DNA of 29,889 nucleotides from a bacterium (GTDB lineage: Bacteria; BMS3Abin14), in assembly GCA_029210545.1 (NCBI GenBank), contig JARGFV010000023.1:1-29889 (forward strand). The letters run 5' to 3'. The notes beneath the pieces were generated by a model that made no database searches, was not told the DNA's origin, and saw only the letters and a list, made by a program, of their open reading frames with translations. A program made the position numbers and the translations under genes. Below, one piece after another: positions 1 through 7,259 of this stretch; the first letter of the stretch is position 1, and every line of letters begins with the position of its first letter.

Positions 1-97
1 CACCGGTTTAATGCTCCTGTTTTCAAAAAAAGACCCAAAAAAGGGCTTTCCGAAAAACTTACAGCAGCGTGTCAAGATGTTTTCCGACACGCTGCTA
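1..97 (+). repeat. Left arm of a 97-bp inverted repeat
   Basis: This sequence recurs as a reverse complement at 3817-3913 with only a handful of mismatches. It holds an 11-bp stem (63-73 with 86-96, core AGCAGCGTGTC) around a 12-nt loop, preceded by an A-rich tract. The short reading frames through both copies are the same peptide read out of the repeat and are not genes. It resembles REP/MITE-type non-coding repeats. No transposase lies between the arms. Confidence 0.8.
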
Positions 98-223
98 GAG
101 CCCTACACAAGGTTATCCGCCTTTCTCCGTGACCTCCGTGGTGAATGCTTTCCCGGGCTTTATGGTGACACTTCTCAGGTACGTGTTATTGTGATGAACT
201 GAAATTTGGAATTGGAGAGTATC

Positions 224-697
224 ATGGAAAAATTTGACGTTTTGATCCTGATGGGCTCTGCCTCAGACGAAGAGGTCATGGAACAGGCGGCCAGGGTCCT
301 CGAAGAGTTCGAAGTCCCCTTCCGGGCGGCGGTGGCTTCAGCCCACCGGTCACCGGACCGTGTGCACCGCCTGGTCGCCGAGGCTGAGAAGGACGGCTGC
401 AAGGTTTTCATCGCCGGTGCGGGGTGGGCAGCCCACCTTGCCGGAGTCGTCGCTTCTCTCACGGTCAAACCGGTGATCGGCGTGCCCATCCCCTCCTCCC
501 CCCTGCAGGGGCTCGACTCCCTTCTCTCCACAGTCCAGATGCCCGGGGGTATTCCGGTGGCCACCGTGGCCCTGGGCAAGAGCGGTGCCCGGAACGCGGC
601 CCTCCTGGCCATATCGATCCTGGCCCTGGAAAATGAAAAGCTCTCGGAACAGCTGAATGCCTACAGAAAAGAGATGGCCGACGCGTTTGAAGAGTGA
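224..697 (+). CDS. purE: N5-carboxyaminoimidazole ribonucleotide mutase (PurE class I)
   Basis: PurE moves the carboxylate of N5-CAIR to C4 to give CAIR in cytosolic de novo purine synthesis. The 157-residue length fits the single-domain class I enzyme. Visible motifs are the N-terminal GSASD phosphate loop, SAHRSPDR, KPVIGVP, GLDSLLSTVQMPGG and ARNAALLA. The usual GAGGAAHLPG loop reads GAGWAAHLAG here, so one glycine is a tryptophan and the proline an alanine. The same loop with a bulky residue occurs in other PurE proteins as far as I recall. I chose the ATG at 224, not the upstream in-frame TTG at 206, because GGAGAG lies just before it and homologues start there. It is not next to purK; purM and purN are about 18 kb away on the other strand. 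Confidence 0.95.
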   Translation: MEKFDVLILMGSASDEEVMEQAARVLEEFEVPFRAAVASAHRSPDRVHRLVAEAEKDGCKVFIAGAGWAAHLAGVVASLTVKPVIGVPIPSSPLQGLDSLLSTVQMPGGIPVATVALGKSGARNAALLAISILALENEKLSEQLNAYRKEMADAFEE

Positions 698-859
698 CCG
701 GCACGCAGGGACACGGAGACGCGGGGAACTTCTCCAACTCCGTTCCGGGAATCACCGCCAAGGGCGGTAAGAAAACCGTTTATAAGCCTTTCTCGGTGTC
801 CTCTGTGACTCCGTGGTAAAATCAGCGATTGACACCGGTCGGTCGGGGACAAGACAACT

Positions 860-1498
860 GTGAAACTCCAGGAAGCCCTAGAGAGCCAGTTCCGCCAGGC
901 CATAAGGATCCTCGGCGAGGGCGGGCTGGTCATCGCCCCCACCGAGACCTTCTACGGGATCATCGGTGACGCCTGGTCGGAAAAGGCGGTCAAAAGGCTC
1001 GTCCATCTCAAGGGCCGGGATTACGGAAAACCGATCCCCCTCATCGCGGGCAGCACCGGGGTCGTCCTGAGCGTGGCTACCGATATCCCGCCCGTGTTCA
1101 AAAACCTGGCGGAAGAGTTCTGGCCCGGCCCCCTGACTGTGGTCCTCAAAGCCGCCAGGGGGTTTCCCAGGGGCATCACCGCGGGCACCGACAGCATCGG
1201 GATCCGGGTTCCCGCCCAGTCCCCGGCCCTCGACCTGGCCAGGTTCTACCGGGGCCCCCTGACCGCCACCAGCGCCAACTTCGCCAACCAGCCGCCCCCC
1301 AGGAGCATCAAGGAGCTGGACGGCGAACTGGCTGAAAGTGTGGACCTCGTCATCGACGGGGGGTGGACGCCCGGTGTCCAGCCTTCCACCGTCCTGAATT
1401 TGGTCCCGGATCGACCTGTTATATTGAGGATGGGGGTCCTGGGGAGGCAGGTGGAAGCACTTCTTGCTGAGCTGTCGTGGAGGCTGGATGATGATTGA
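860..1498 (+). CDS. tsaC: L-threonylcarbamoyladenylate synthase (TsaC/YrdC family)
   Basis: This enzyme makes threonylcarbamoyl-AMP from threonine, bicarbonate and ATP, the first step of the tRNA t6A37 modification, in the cytosol. The 212-residue protein is a single YrdC domain. It shows the entry motif APTETFYGI, the basic stretch HLKGRDYGKPIPL, WPGPLTVVL, GIRVP and TATSAN. It is the short TsaC type and lacks the C-terminal domain of Sua5. The start is a GTG at 860; no in-frame ATG lies near it and the ribosome site is weak. It sits 162 bp after purE in the same direction, separated by a repeat-like spacer, so shared transcription is possible but not shown. Confidence 0.92.
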   Translation: MKLQEALESQFRQAIRILGEGGLVIAPTETFYGIIGDAWSEKAVKRLVHLKGRDYGKPIPLIAGSTGVVLSVATDIPPVFKNLAEEFWPGPLTVVLKAARGFPRGITAGTDSIGIRVPAQSPALDLARFYRGPLTATSANFANQPPPRSIKELDGELAESVDLVIDGGWTPGVQPSTVLNLVPDRPVILRMGVLGRQVEALLAELSWRLDDD

Positions 1499-2130
1499 GA
1501 GAGGTTCACGGTTCATCAGCCTTTACGTAAAACTACGGCTGACAGGCGTGGTCCCTGTAAAAACGGCAAGAGCTTATTTACCACAGAGGGAAGAGCAGAC
1601 GCGGGGACACGGGGACACGGAGTCCAACATGATCCGCCTGCCACGGCGTAGTCTGAAAGACGAAGACGGGTCATCCCGGGCCGATCAATAGTCTCTTCCT
1701 TATTCTTCCTCCCCCTCCCAATAGCCCATTTCCTTACTCTCCCTCTCCCCCTCATGTAGGCTCCCTTCCTTATCCTTCCTCCCCCTACCAATAGCCCCTT
1801 TCCTTATTCTCCCTCTCCCCGCCGAGGGAGAGGGCCGGGGTGAGGGGGAAAGTTTTTCCTGAGGGGGGAGGATCGAGGTGGGGGTGAGAGTGATTTTTGA
1901 GTCACGCCAGCGGCGTGATCCCCTTGGTCCCCTCCCCTCAGCCGCCTTCGCATAGAGCTTCGTCGGGCCAGGAGGGAGGGGAAAATTAAGGAGGTTGGTC
2001 GCTGAAAGGAGGTGGGGGTGATAGTGTCCGGATCCGGAATCCAGGAAACACCGGTTCCTGTAAAGATGGCCCTGTTGGCCCACTCTCGGGGGCTTGATAT
2101 TCTGAATCTCCAGTAACTGCCGTAATAGGA
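1499..2130. repeat. Gene-free spacer with a 70-bp direct repeat and dispersed repeat fragments
   Basis: No credible gene is seen. A C/T-rich unit is repeated with a 70-bp period (1696-1750 and 1766-1820), followed by a stem (1811-1819 with 1826-1834, CCCTCTCCC) of a kind common between bacterial genes. 1637-1680 is a copy of a unit that recurs on the same strand at 9012-9057. 1580-1622 carries a degenerate 'cacagag...gacacggag' segment similar to ones near 777-825 and 112-145. Confidence 0.6.
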
Positions 2131-2168
2131 GAAAAAACAAACCCCGCATCAAAAAACGCGGGGTTTGT
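2131..2168 (-). terminator. Rho-independent terminator after the FadL-family gene
   Basis: An 11-bp perfect stem (2137-2147 with 2158-2168, core ACAAACCCCGC) has a 10-nt loop and, read on the minus strand, is followed by six T residues. It lies about 60 bp after the stop codon of the porin gene and should end that transcript. Confidence 0.88.
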
Positions 2169-2227
2169 CAGTGATCTGAGGGGGCTCCTTTCGGAGGCCC
2201 GCTATTGCATGCTGTAAACTTATTTTT

Positions 2228-3475
2228 CTAGAATCGGAACGTCACATCCATGGCAATAAGTGAAATGGAGTTTTTGTACTTTCCATCGAAGAGAGTCGGG
2301 AGAGCGGACGGTTCGTTGGAATCCACAGTCCGGTCTTTCTTTGAGAGCGCCATGTAAGCCAGGTTCACCGCGTAACTGCCTGCGTCGTAACCGCCGCCCA
2401 AGGTGATGCCGGTGGCATCCGCGCCGGGCAGTCTGGGATCAAAGGTCTCTTCCACCACCGGGGTCGGCTCGGTGAGGTAACCGGCCCGTACCGTCCACTT
2501 TTCGTCGATCTTGTACTGTCCTCCGAACCTGATGGCCAGAACGTCCTCGTAATCCTTGTTGATGGTCCGGATGGTGGTGCCGCCATCCTTGAAGACCAGC
2601 TTGTCGTAATCTGACCACTGGGTCTGGTCCAGGTCGAAGTTGAGAGACAGCTGCTCGTTGACCATGTACTGCACACCAATGGCCATGGTGTCCGGGATGT
2701 TTAGATCAACGGAGGCATTGCCGGTGTATGGGGCGCCACCGCTATCCGGGAACATGACGGCCTTGCCCGAAAGTTCCGCTGTCACACCACTGTGCCAGGC
2801 GAAACCGATCCTCAAGGCATCGGCGGGCTGATACAGGCCGCTGAGCACATAACCCAGGCCGTGACCGTCACCTTTCATGGAATAGTCCCACCCTGTGCCG
2901 GCACCGTCCGAAGAACCACCCTTGTACACGACCTTCTGGACATCGTAATATTCCGGGCCGAAACCGACCGAGAACTGGTCGTTGACCCTGTAAGCGGCCA
3001 CCGGAGCGATCTTGGCGATCTCCAAGGTCGTCTCGGTGACGACATCAACCGGATTGAGTGGAGTCACAGTCGTCCTGAAAAAGTCGTTAAAAGGCGCATT
3101 TTCGTTCCACTCCGTCCCCAGGCCAAATGGAGCGTTTATGCCAAAACCAATAAACCAGTCGCTCTCCTTGACCTGGTTGGCGTAAAAGAAATAGGGCGGA
3201 TAGAAAGTCTGTTTTTCCGCACTCACACCCTCAAACTCCGATTCAGGTGTGATGATCGTCAGCCCGGTCATTATCTGGATTCCCTCAAGACCGGTGATGG
3301 CAGCGGGGTTGTGGTGAACGGCGGACGGGTCGTCGGCCTGTCCAACAAAGGCGTTGCCCTGCCCCATGGCAGCAGCACCGCTTTCCGGAATGCGGAATGC
3401 ACCGGCCATGGCCGGGACAACGGCAAGGGCCAGCGCTGCGGCCGTGACCAGCAATACAACCAAGCTTCTTTTCAT
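2228..3475 (-). CDS. FadL/OmpP1/TodX-family outer-membrane transport protein
   Basis: This is a beta-barrel channel for hydrophobic molecules such as long-chain fatty acids, placed in the outer membrane. The 415-residue protein begins with a clear Sec signal peptide (about residues 1-24, basic start, hydrophobic core, AMA cleavage site). It continues with the family's N-terminal plug region, including the conserved NPAAI motif near residue 57, and ends in alternating strands with a terminal aromatic (TFRF), the usual signal for barrel insertion. The start at 3475 has AAGGAG eight bases upstream. A terminator follows. It is a single-gene unit, and its leader runs through a hairpin-repeat array. 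An acyl-CoA synthetase gene starts 2.6 kb away on the same strand, so import and activation of fatty or aromatic acids is a reasonable inference. The exact substrate cannot be read from the sequence. Confidence 0.92.
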   Translation of the reverse strand: MKRSLVVLLVTAAALALAVVPAMAGAFRIPESGAAAMGQGNAFVGQADDPSAVHHNPAAITGLEGIQIMTGLTIITPESEFEGVSAEKQTFYPPYFFYANQVKESDWFIGFGINAPFGLGTEWNENAPFNDFFRTTVTPLNPVDVVTETTLEIAKIAPVAAYRVNDQFSVGFGPEYYDVQKVVYKGGSSDGAGTGWDYSMKGDGHGLGYVLSGLYQPADALRIGFAWHSGVTAELSGKAVMFPDSGGAPYTGNASVDLNIPDTMAIGVQYMVNEQLSLNFDLDQTQWSDYDKLVFKDGGTTIRTINKDYEDVLAIRFGGQYKIDEKWTVRAGYLTEPTPVVEETFDPRLPGADATGITLGGGYDAGSYAVNLAYMALSKKDRTVDSNEPSALPTLFDGKYKNSISLIAMDVTFRF

Positions 3476-3563
3476 CGTTTCGGCTCCTTTCCCCTCCTAG
3501 TGTGATCAGGGTTGTGTTTTACGTGTCTGAGTGTCTATGTGTTTAGGTATCAAAGTATGATAG

Positions 3564-3714
3564 AGTCGCAAAAAGTCCAATCCGGGACTTTTTGCTCCAC
3601 GGAAAGGGAAAAGCGTCGTTTTCCCTTTCCTTACAAATCAATGACTTACAGTTTGAGTCATTGATTTGGGCGCCCCGCGCGGGGCGCGTTGATGGACTTT
3701 TTGCGAGTCCATCA
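3564..3714. repeat. Composite array of five hairpins/palindromes (family A)
   Basis: Five inverted repeats stand side by side: 3568-3578 with 3585-3595 (GCAAAAAGTCC); 3601-3612 with 3619-3630 (GGAAAGGGAAAA); 3634-3646 with 3656-3668 (CAAATCAATGACT); an 18-bp palindrome at 3670-3687; and 3691-3698 with 3706-3713 (GATGGACT). The outer units are also reverse complements of each other. The right part, 3656-3713, recurs inverted at 29783-29837, and the first unit recurs at 19691-19722. Confidence 0.85.
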
Positions 3715-3741
3715 AGTATCTACCTGACAAAATTTCCAAAT

Positions 3742-3817
3742 GCTCAGGTATCCGAGTTCCAAGTCTATAAAGTTCATACCTGCATATGCACACTGATACT
3801 CAGTTACTCGGGTACCT
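3742..3817. repeat. Imperfect inverted repeat next to the right 97-bp arm
   Basis: AGGTATCCGAGT near 3743-3754 pairs with ACTCGGGTACCT near 3805-3816 with one mismatch, enclosing about 50 bp. It joins the hairpin array on its left to the 97-bp arm on its right, so the whole of 3564-3913 is repeat-derived. Confidence 0.5.
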
Positions 3818-3913
3818 AGCAGCGTGTCGCGAAACCTCTTGACACGCTGCTGTAAGTTTTTCGGAAAGCTCTTTTTTGGGTCTTTTCTTGAAAACAAGAG
3901 CATTAAACCGGTG
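3817..3913 (-). repeat. Right arm of the 97-bp inverted repeat
   Basis: This is the reverse complement of 1-97, including the 11-bp stem (3818-3828 with 3841-3851) and the A-rich tract. Together the arms bracket purE, tsaC and the FadL-family gene. No protein-coding signal is seen in it. Confidence 0.8.
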
Positions 3914-3974
3914 AATAACTCCAGTGAATTACCAAATGTGCCATACAATTGTTCTTTTCGGTCTAAATGCTACT

Positions 3975-4028
3975 TCCGAAAAACTATATCCAGGAGCCTG
4001 CATGGGGTTCTCCGACAGGCTCCTAGAT
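3975..4028. repeat. Hairpin repeat with AGGAGCCTG stem (family B)
   Basis: The stem 3992-4000 (AGGAGCCTG) pairs with 4016-4024 across a 15-nt loop and is preceded by a TCCGAAAAACTATATC-like lead. A second copy with the same lead and stem is at 19783-19837, and a degenerate one is near 6662-6699. The rest of 3914-4122 shows nothing recognisable. Confidence 0.7.
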
Positions 4029-4122
4029 ACCTGGTCGCCCTGTTGGTCACATATAACACCGTTTTATTCTTGTTTTGTCAACATATTCGATAGATTTGAT
4101 CTCAAATCACCATCTCAAAAGG

Positions 4123-4234
4123 TTTCCCTGCGGCCTCTGCGGGATGAGCGGCCTACCAGCGAGCCGCTTTTGCGGCCCTCCGCGTTAGAGCTTTTGAACC
4201 AGATTGCTTCGCTCGGGGTCAGCTCGCAATGACA
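4123..4234. repeat. Dispersed composite repeat (family C), copy 1
   Basis: This stretch matches the reverse complement of 25764-25895 closely. It includes the segment around CGGCCTACCAGCG and CCGCGTTAGAGCTTTTGA, and the flanking GATTGCTTCG...GCAATGAC unit. It is non-coding. Stretches of this kind recur between genes in many bacterial genomes. Confidence 0.65.
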
Positions 4235-4290
4235 CCGTTTTCCCCCCGCATCTGCTCTTCCCCCGCGTCTCCGCATCGCCGTGTCAGCTA

Positions 4291-6126
4291 TCATTCGTAC
4301 AACGAGTCCAGTTCCTTCCAGTACTTCCGTGTGATCTCCTTGCGCTTGAGCTTCAAGGTGGGGGTCACCTCACCCTCCTCCTGGCTGAACTCTTTTTCCA
4401 TGATCCGGAACCGTTTGACCTGCTCATAGGGAGCAAACCCCTCCATGGCGGTGTCGACACGGCTCTGGATAAGCTCCACGATCTTCGGGTGGGAACAGAG
4501 CTCTACCCTCGTCGCGTCCTTTATCCTGTGCTCGGCGGCGTAATTTTCCACCCGCTCCCAGTCCGGGACGATAAGGGCCGAGATGAAATTCCTGGTGTCC
4601 CCGAAGACGAAGGCCTGGTTGATGAACTTGTCCGCTGAAAGGACGTTCTCCAGGGCCGCGGGAGCCACGTTCTTTCCACCCGCGGTGACGATGAGCGACT
4701 TCTTGCGGTCGGTGATAACGAGGGCCCCGTCCTCGTTGAAATGGCCGATATCCCCGGTGTAGAACCAACCCTCCCCGTCGATGGCCTCAGCCGTATCCTC
4801 GGGCCGGTTGTAGTACCCTTTCATGATATTGGGGCCCCGGGCCAGGATCTCACCGTCCTGGGCAATCCGGACCTCGACGCCCGGAACGGGCGGGCCGACG
4901 GTCCCGAACCGGAGCCTCTCGATGGTGTTGGCCGAGATAACCGGGGACGTCTCGGTGAGTCCATACCCCTCGAGAATGAGCAGGCCGGCCGCGTGGAAAA
5001 ATTCGGCGATGTGCTTGTTGAGGGGGGCGCCGCCGGAGATCATCAGGCGGATATTCCCGCCAAAGGTGGTCCGCAACTTGGAGAACACCAGTTTGTCGGC
5101 AATGCGGTGAGCCCTGGCAAGACCGCCGCTCAATGGCTGCCCGTCCTGGAGCTGCCGGCTCACCTTGCTCCCGATCTTCAGACAGGAAGCGAAGATCAGC
5201 CTGCGGACCGCCGAGCTTTCCCGGACCCGGTCAAGGATGCGCCCGTAGGCTTTCTCGTAGATCCGGGGCACGCTGACCATGATGGTCGGGTTCACCTCAC
5301 CCAGGTTCTGAACCACCGAGTCGATATTTTCGGCATAGTTGATGAGCCCTCCCACGTAGAGGAAAAGATATAGAGCGATGCGCTCGAAAACATGGGACAG
5401 GGGCAGGAAAGACAGGCAGCTGTCGTCTGAAGTCACGTGGATGACATCAAGGACTGCCCGGACGTTGGACAGGAAGTTGTCATGGGTCAGAACGACGCCC
5501 TTGGGCTCCCCTGTGGTGCCCGAGGTGTAGATAATGGTGGCAAGGTCGTCCTTCCTGCCCCCGGCGATGGATCGGCCCATGTTCTCCCACACCTCCCGGG
5601 GGGCCTCGTGTCCCAGGGCCACCAGCTCTTCAAGGTACATCACTCCCTCCGGGAGCCGGCGGCCTTCCGGAAGCTGGTCGAAAAGGACGATGATGGTCAG
5701 ATCGGGAAGTTCGCCGCGGATCTTGAGGATCCTGTCCAGGAACTCCTCGTTGGACACGAAGATGGCCCTGGCGGAACAATCCTTGAGGATATACCGGATC
5801 TGGGAGGGCGTCTGGGTCCAGTAAAGGGGAACGACCACTCCCTCCGTGGTGTAGATGCCAAGATCGGCAAACGCCCACTCGGGCCTGTTCTCGGAGAGGA
5901 TCGCGATGGCATCCCCCCTGCCGAGACCCCGCTGTATAAGGCCCCGTGCCACATCCCGGTAGGAACCGGCCAGCTGCTCCCAGGTGACTTCGAGCCAGGA
6001 ACCATCCTGCTTGTAGCGCATGATCGGGCGATCGCCGTAACTTTCGGCCCGGGCGTCCACCATCTGTACGATGGTCTCCTGGTAAGAGCCGGACCGCGTG
6101 GAAGCGGTGCCTCCGGTGTCGGCCAT
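4291..6126 (-). CDS. AMP-forming long-chain fatty-acid--CoA ligase (acyl-CoA synthetase)
   Basis: The enzyme activates a carboxylic acid with ATP through an acyl-AMP to acyl-CoA, at the cytosolic face of the membrane. The 611-residue protein has all signatures of the ANL superfamily in order: YTSGTTGEPKG (about residues 200-210), GYGLTETSP, the FYTGDIG aspartate motif, DRKKSLIVTAGGKN, and a C-terminal LKLKRKEI segment with the catalytic lysine region. The length and the long insert fit the FAA1/long-chain group. The gene overlaps or abuts the upstream gcvH-like gene. The first ATG (6135) overlaps its stop as ATGA, but the third ATG at 6126 has GAGGAGG ten bases upstream and is preferred. Chain-length preference cannot be read. 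The nearby FadL porin suggests fatty or aryl acid use. Confidence 0.93.
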   Translation of the reverse strand: MADTGGTASTRSGSYQETIVQMVDARAESYGDRPIMRYKQDGSWLEVTWEQLAGSYRDVARGLIQRGLGRGDAIAILSENRPEWAFADLGIYTTEGVVVPLYWTQTPSQIRYILKDCSARAIFVSNEEFLDRILKIRGELPDLTIIVLFDQLPEGRRLPEGVMYLEELVALGHEAPREVWENMGRSIAGGRKDDLATIIYTSGTTGEPKGVVLTHDNFLSNVRAVLDVIHVTSDDSCLSFLPLSHVFERIALYLFLYVGGLINYAENIDSVVQNLGEVNPTIMVSVPRIYEKAYGRILDRVRESSAVRRLIFASCLKIGSKVSRQLQDGQPLSGGLARAHRIADKLVFSKLRTTFGGNIRLMISGGAPLNKHIAEFFHAAGLLILEGYGLTETSPVISANTIERLRFGTVGPPVPGVEVRIAQDGEILARGPNIMKGYYNRPEDTAEAIDGEGWFYTGDIGHFNEDGALVITDRKKSLIVTAGGKNVAPAALENVLSADKFINQAFVFGDTRNFISALIVPDWERVENYAAEHRIKDATRVELCSHPKIVELIQSRVDTAMEGFAPYEQVKRFRIMEKEFSQEEGEVTPTLKLKRKEITRKYWKELDSLYE

Positions 6127-6131
6127 GGTCA

Positions 6132-6527
6132 TCATTCCTCCTCACCAAGGTCGGCGATATAATCCTCGTAATCTTCAGGGGCCAGGAGGACATCGAGCTG
6201 TACGGGATCGTCGAGCTCGACCCGGGCCAGCCACCCTTCTCCGTACGGGTCCTCGTTGATGAGTTCAGGATCATCCACAAGGCCGGTCCCGATCGCAATG
6301 ACCGTTCCTGTCACGGGGGCGATGAGATCGGCCACCATCCTGTCCGACTCGATGATCCCGAAGGTTCCAAGGGCCACGATATCGTCATCGATCTCCGGAA
6401 GATCGACAAAAACGATATGGCCAAGTTCTCCCTGGAAGTAGTCGCTGACCCCGATGACCGCCTCGTTGCCCTCGGGTTTCACCCAGAAATGATCTTTCGA
6501 GTAACGGCAGTTCCTGGGAACATTCAT
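6132..6527 (-). CDS. gcvH: Glycine cleavage H-like protein without the lipoyl lysine
   Basis: True GcvH carries lipoate on a lysine and shuttles the aminomethyl group between P, T and L proteins. This 131-residue protein aligns with the family along its full length: SKDHFWV, IGVSDYFQGELGHIVFVDLPE, GIIES, APVTG and NEDPYGEGW. At the lipoyl site, where the family has ESVKA, it reads ESDRM, so Arg63 (codon AGG) stands where lysine should be. It therefore cannot be lipoylated in the normal way. No gcvP or gcvT is in the window; instead the gene is coupled to an acyl-CoA synthetase gene. The ATG at 6527 follows an AGGGGG-type ribosome site. A structural, regulatory or carrier-like role is possible but unproven; the fold assignment is firm, the function is not. 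Confidence 0.85.
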   Translation of the reverse strand: MNVPRNCRYSKDHFWVKPEGNEAVIGVSDYFQGELGHIVFVDLPEIDDDIVALGTFGIIESDRMVADLIAPVTGTVIAIGTGLVDDPELINEDPYGEGWLARVELDDPVQLDVLLAPEDYEDYIADLGEEE

Positions 6528-6538
6528 CCCCTACCCCC

Positions 6539-6571
6539 TTTTAAAATTCACGCTCCGCCTGAATTTTAAAA
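6539..6571 (-). promoter_or_regulatory. 12-bp perfect inverted repeat in the leader of the gcvH-like gene
   Basis: TTTTAAAATTCA (6539-6550) pairs perfectly with 6560-6571 across a 9-nt loop, ending right at the G-rich ribosome site of the gcvH-like gene. It could be an operator or an mRNA hairpin that affects translation. The T-run on its downstream side is interrupted by G residues, so it is a poor terminator on this strand. Confidence 0.5.
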
Positions 6572-6661
6572 ATGATTTGAAAGTCCATCTACAGAAAACC
6601 AGTATTTGATATTGGATTACACTATTATTCCCCCCGTTTTTAACAACAGAACAGCATGTTC

Positions 6662-6945
6662 TGTCAGATATCCATCCAGGAACCTGCCCGACAGCTAGCC
6701 CGGACTATTCACGAGGTTCTTTTCCGTTCCGGCGGCGTTGCTGAGTCGTTCGCTTGTGCGGAATACTAAAGTATGCCTCCGCGCTCACTCCTCAGTCGCC
6801 TTGCCGGAACGAAAAACTCCTCTCGTGACTATGTCCGCTCAACCCCGCCTGATTCATGATGCTTATAGTGCCATTCCCATTTATCTTTAATTGCCACACA
6901 GTTAGCTGACATCTCATTTGCATCATGAATAATGCGGGCTAGCAG
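6662..6945. repeat. Large hairpin repeat between the gcvH-like gene and glnS
   Basis: 6702-6836 folds on itself almost end to end. GGACTATTCACGAGG... at the left matches the reverse complement of the right end, through GTTCCGGC/GCCGGAAC, CTGAG/CTCAG and GGAATACT/AGTATGCC. A second stem follows: ATTCATGATGC near 6851-6861 pairs with GCATCATGAAT near 6920-6930. The left edge carries a degenerate family B lead. The rest of the gap up to 7259 has an 8-bp stem (7023-7030 with 7033-7040) and GGATCTT-type short repeats, but no gene. Confidence 0.7.
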
Positions 6946-7259
6946 TAATTGCTGGCAGCTGAATCCAGGATCCAAAATCCAAGGTCCAAAATGAGAGCCG
7001 ACTCACGCATAGCGCCTGTGTTTGAAATCAAGTGATTTCATCCACGTTCGCTCTGCGGCTGTGTGAGCCAGGTTTTTTCAGGCTATCATTTGGTAGTTAT
7101 CAGCTGTTTTTCAGATTCCTTCCGGTTGCCATAGGCTACCTGCTGAGGTATGAAGGAGATTAGCTTTCATCTGTAAGCTGGCAGTACAAGCTTACGGTTT
7201 TTCATTTGGATCTTGGATCTTGGATCAGGATATTGGATCACTGTTTTCGGAGGCCTTCA

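Noticed and set aside
11-202. Small frame with a twin at 3712-3948 (minus strand)
   Set aside because: Both read through the two arms of the 97-bp repeat; the shared peptide reflects DNA repeat identity, and there is no ribosome site.
1-3913. Composite transposon or insertion sequence
   Set aside because: There is a long inverted repeat but no transposase, and the genes inside are ordinary housekeeping and transport genes.
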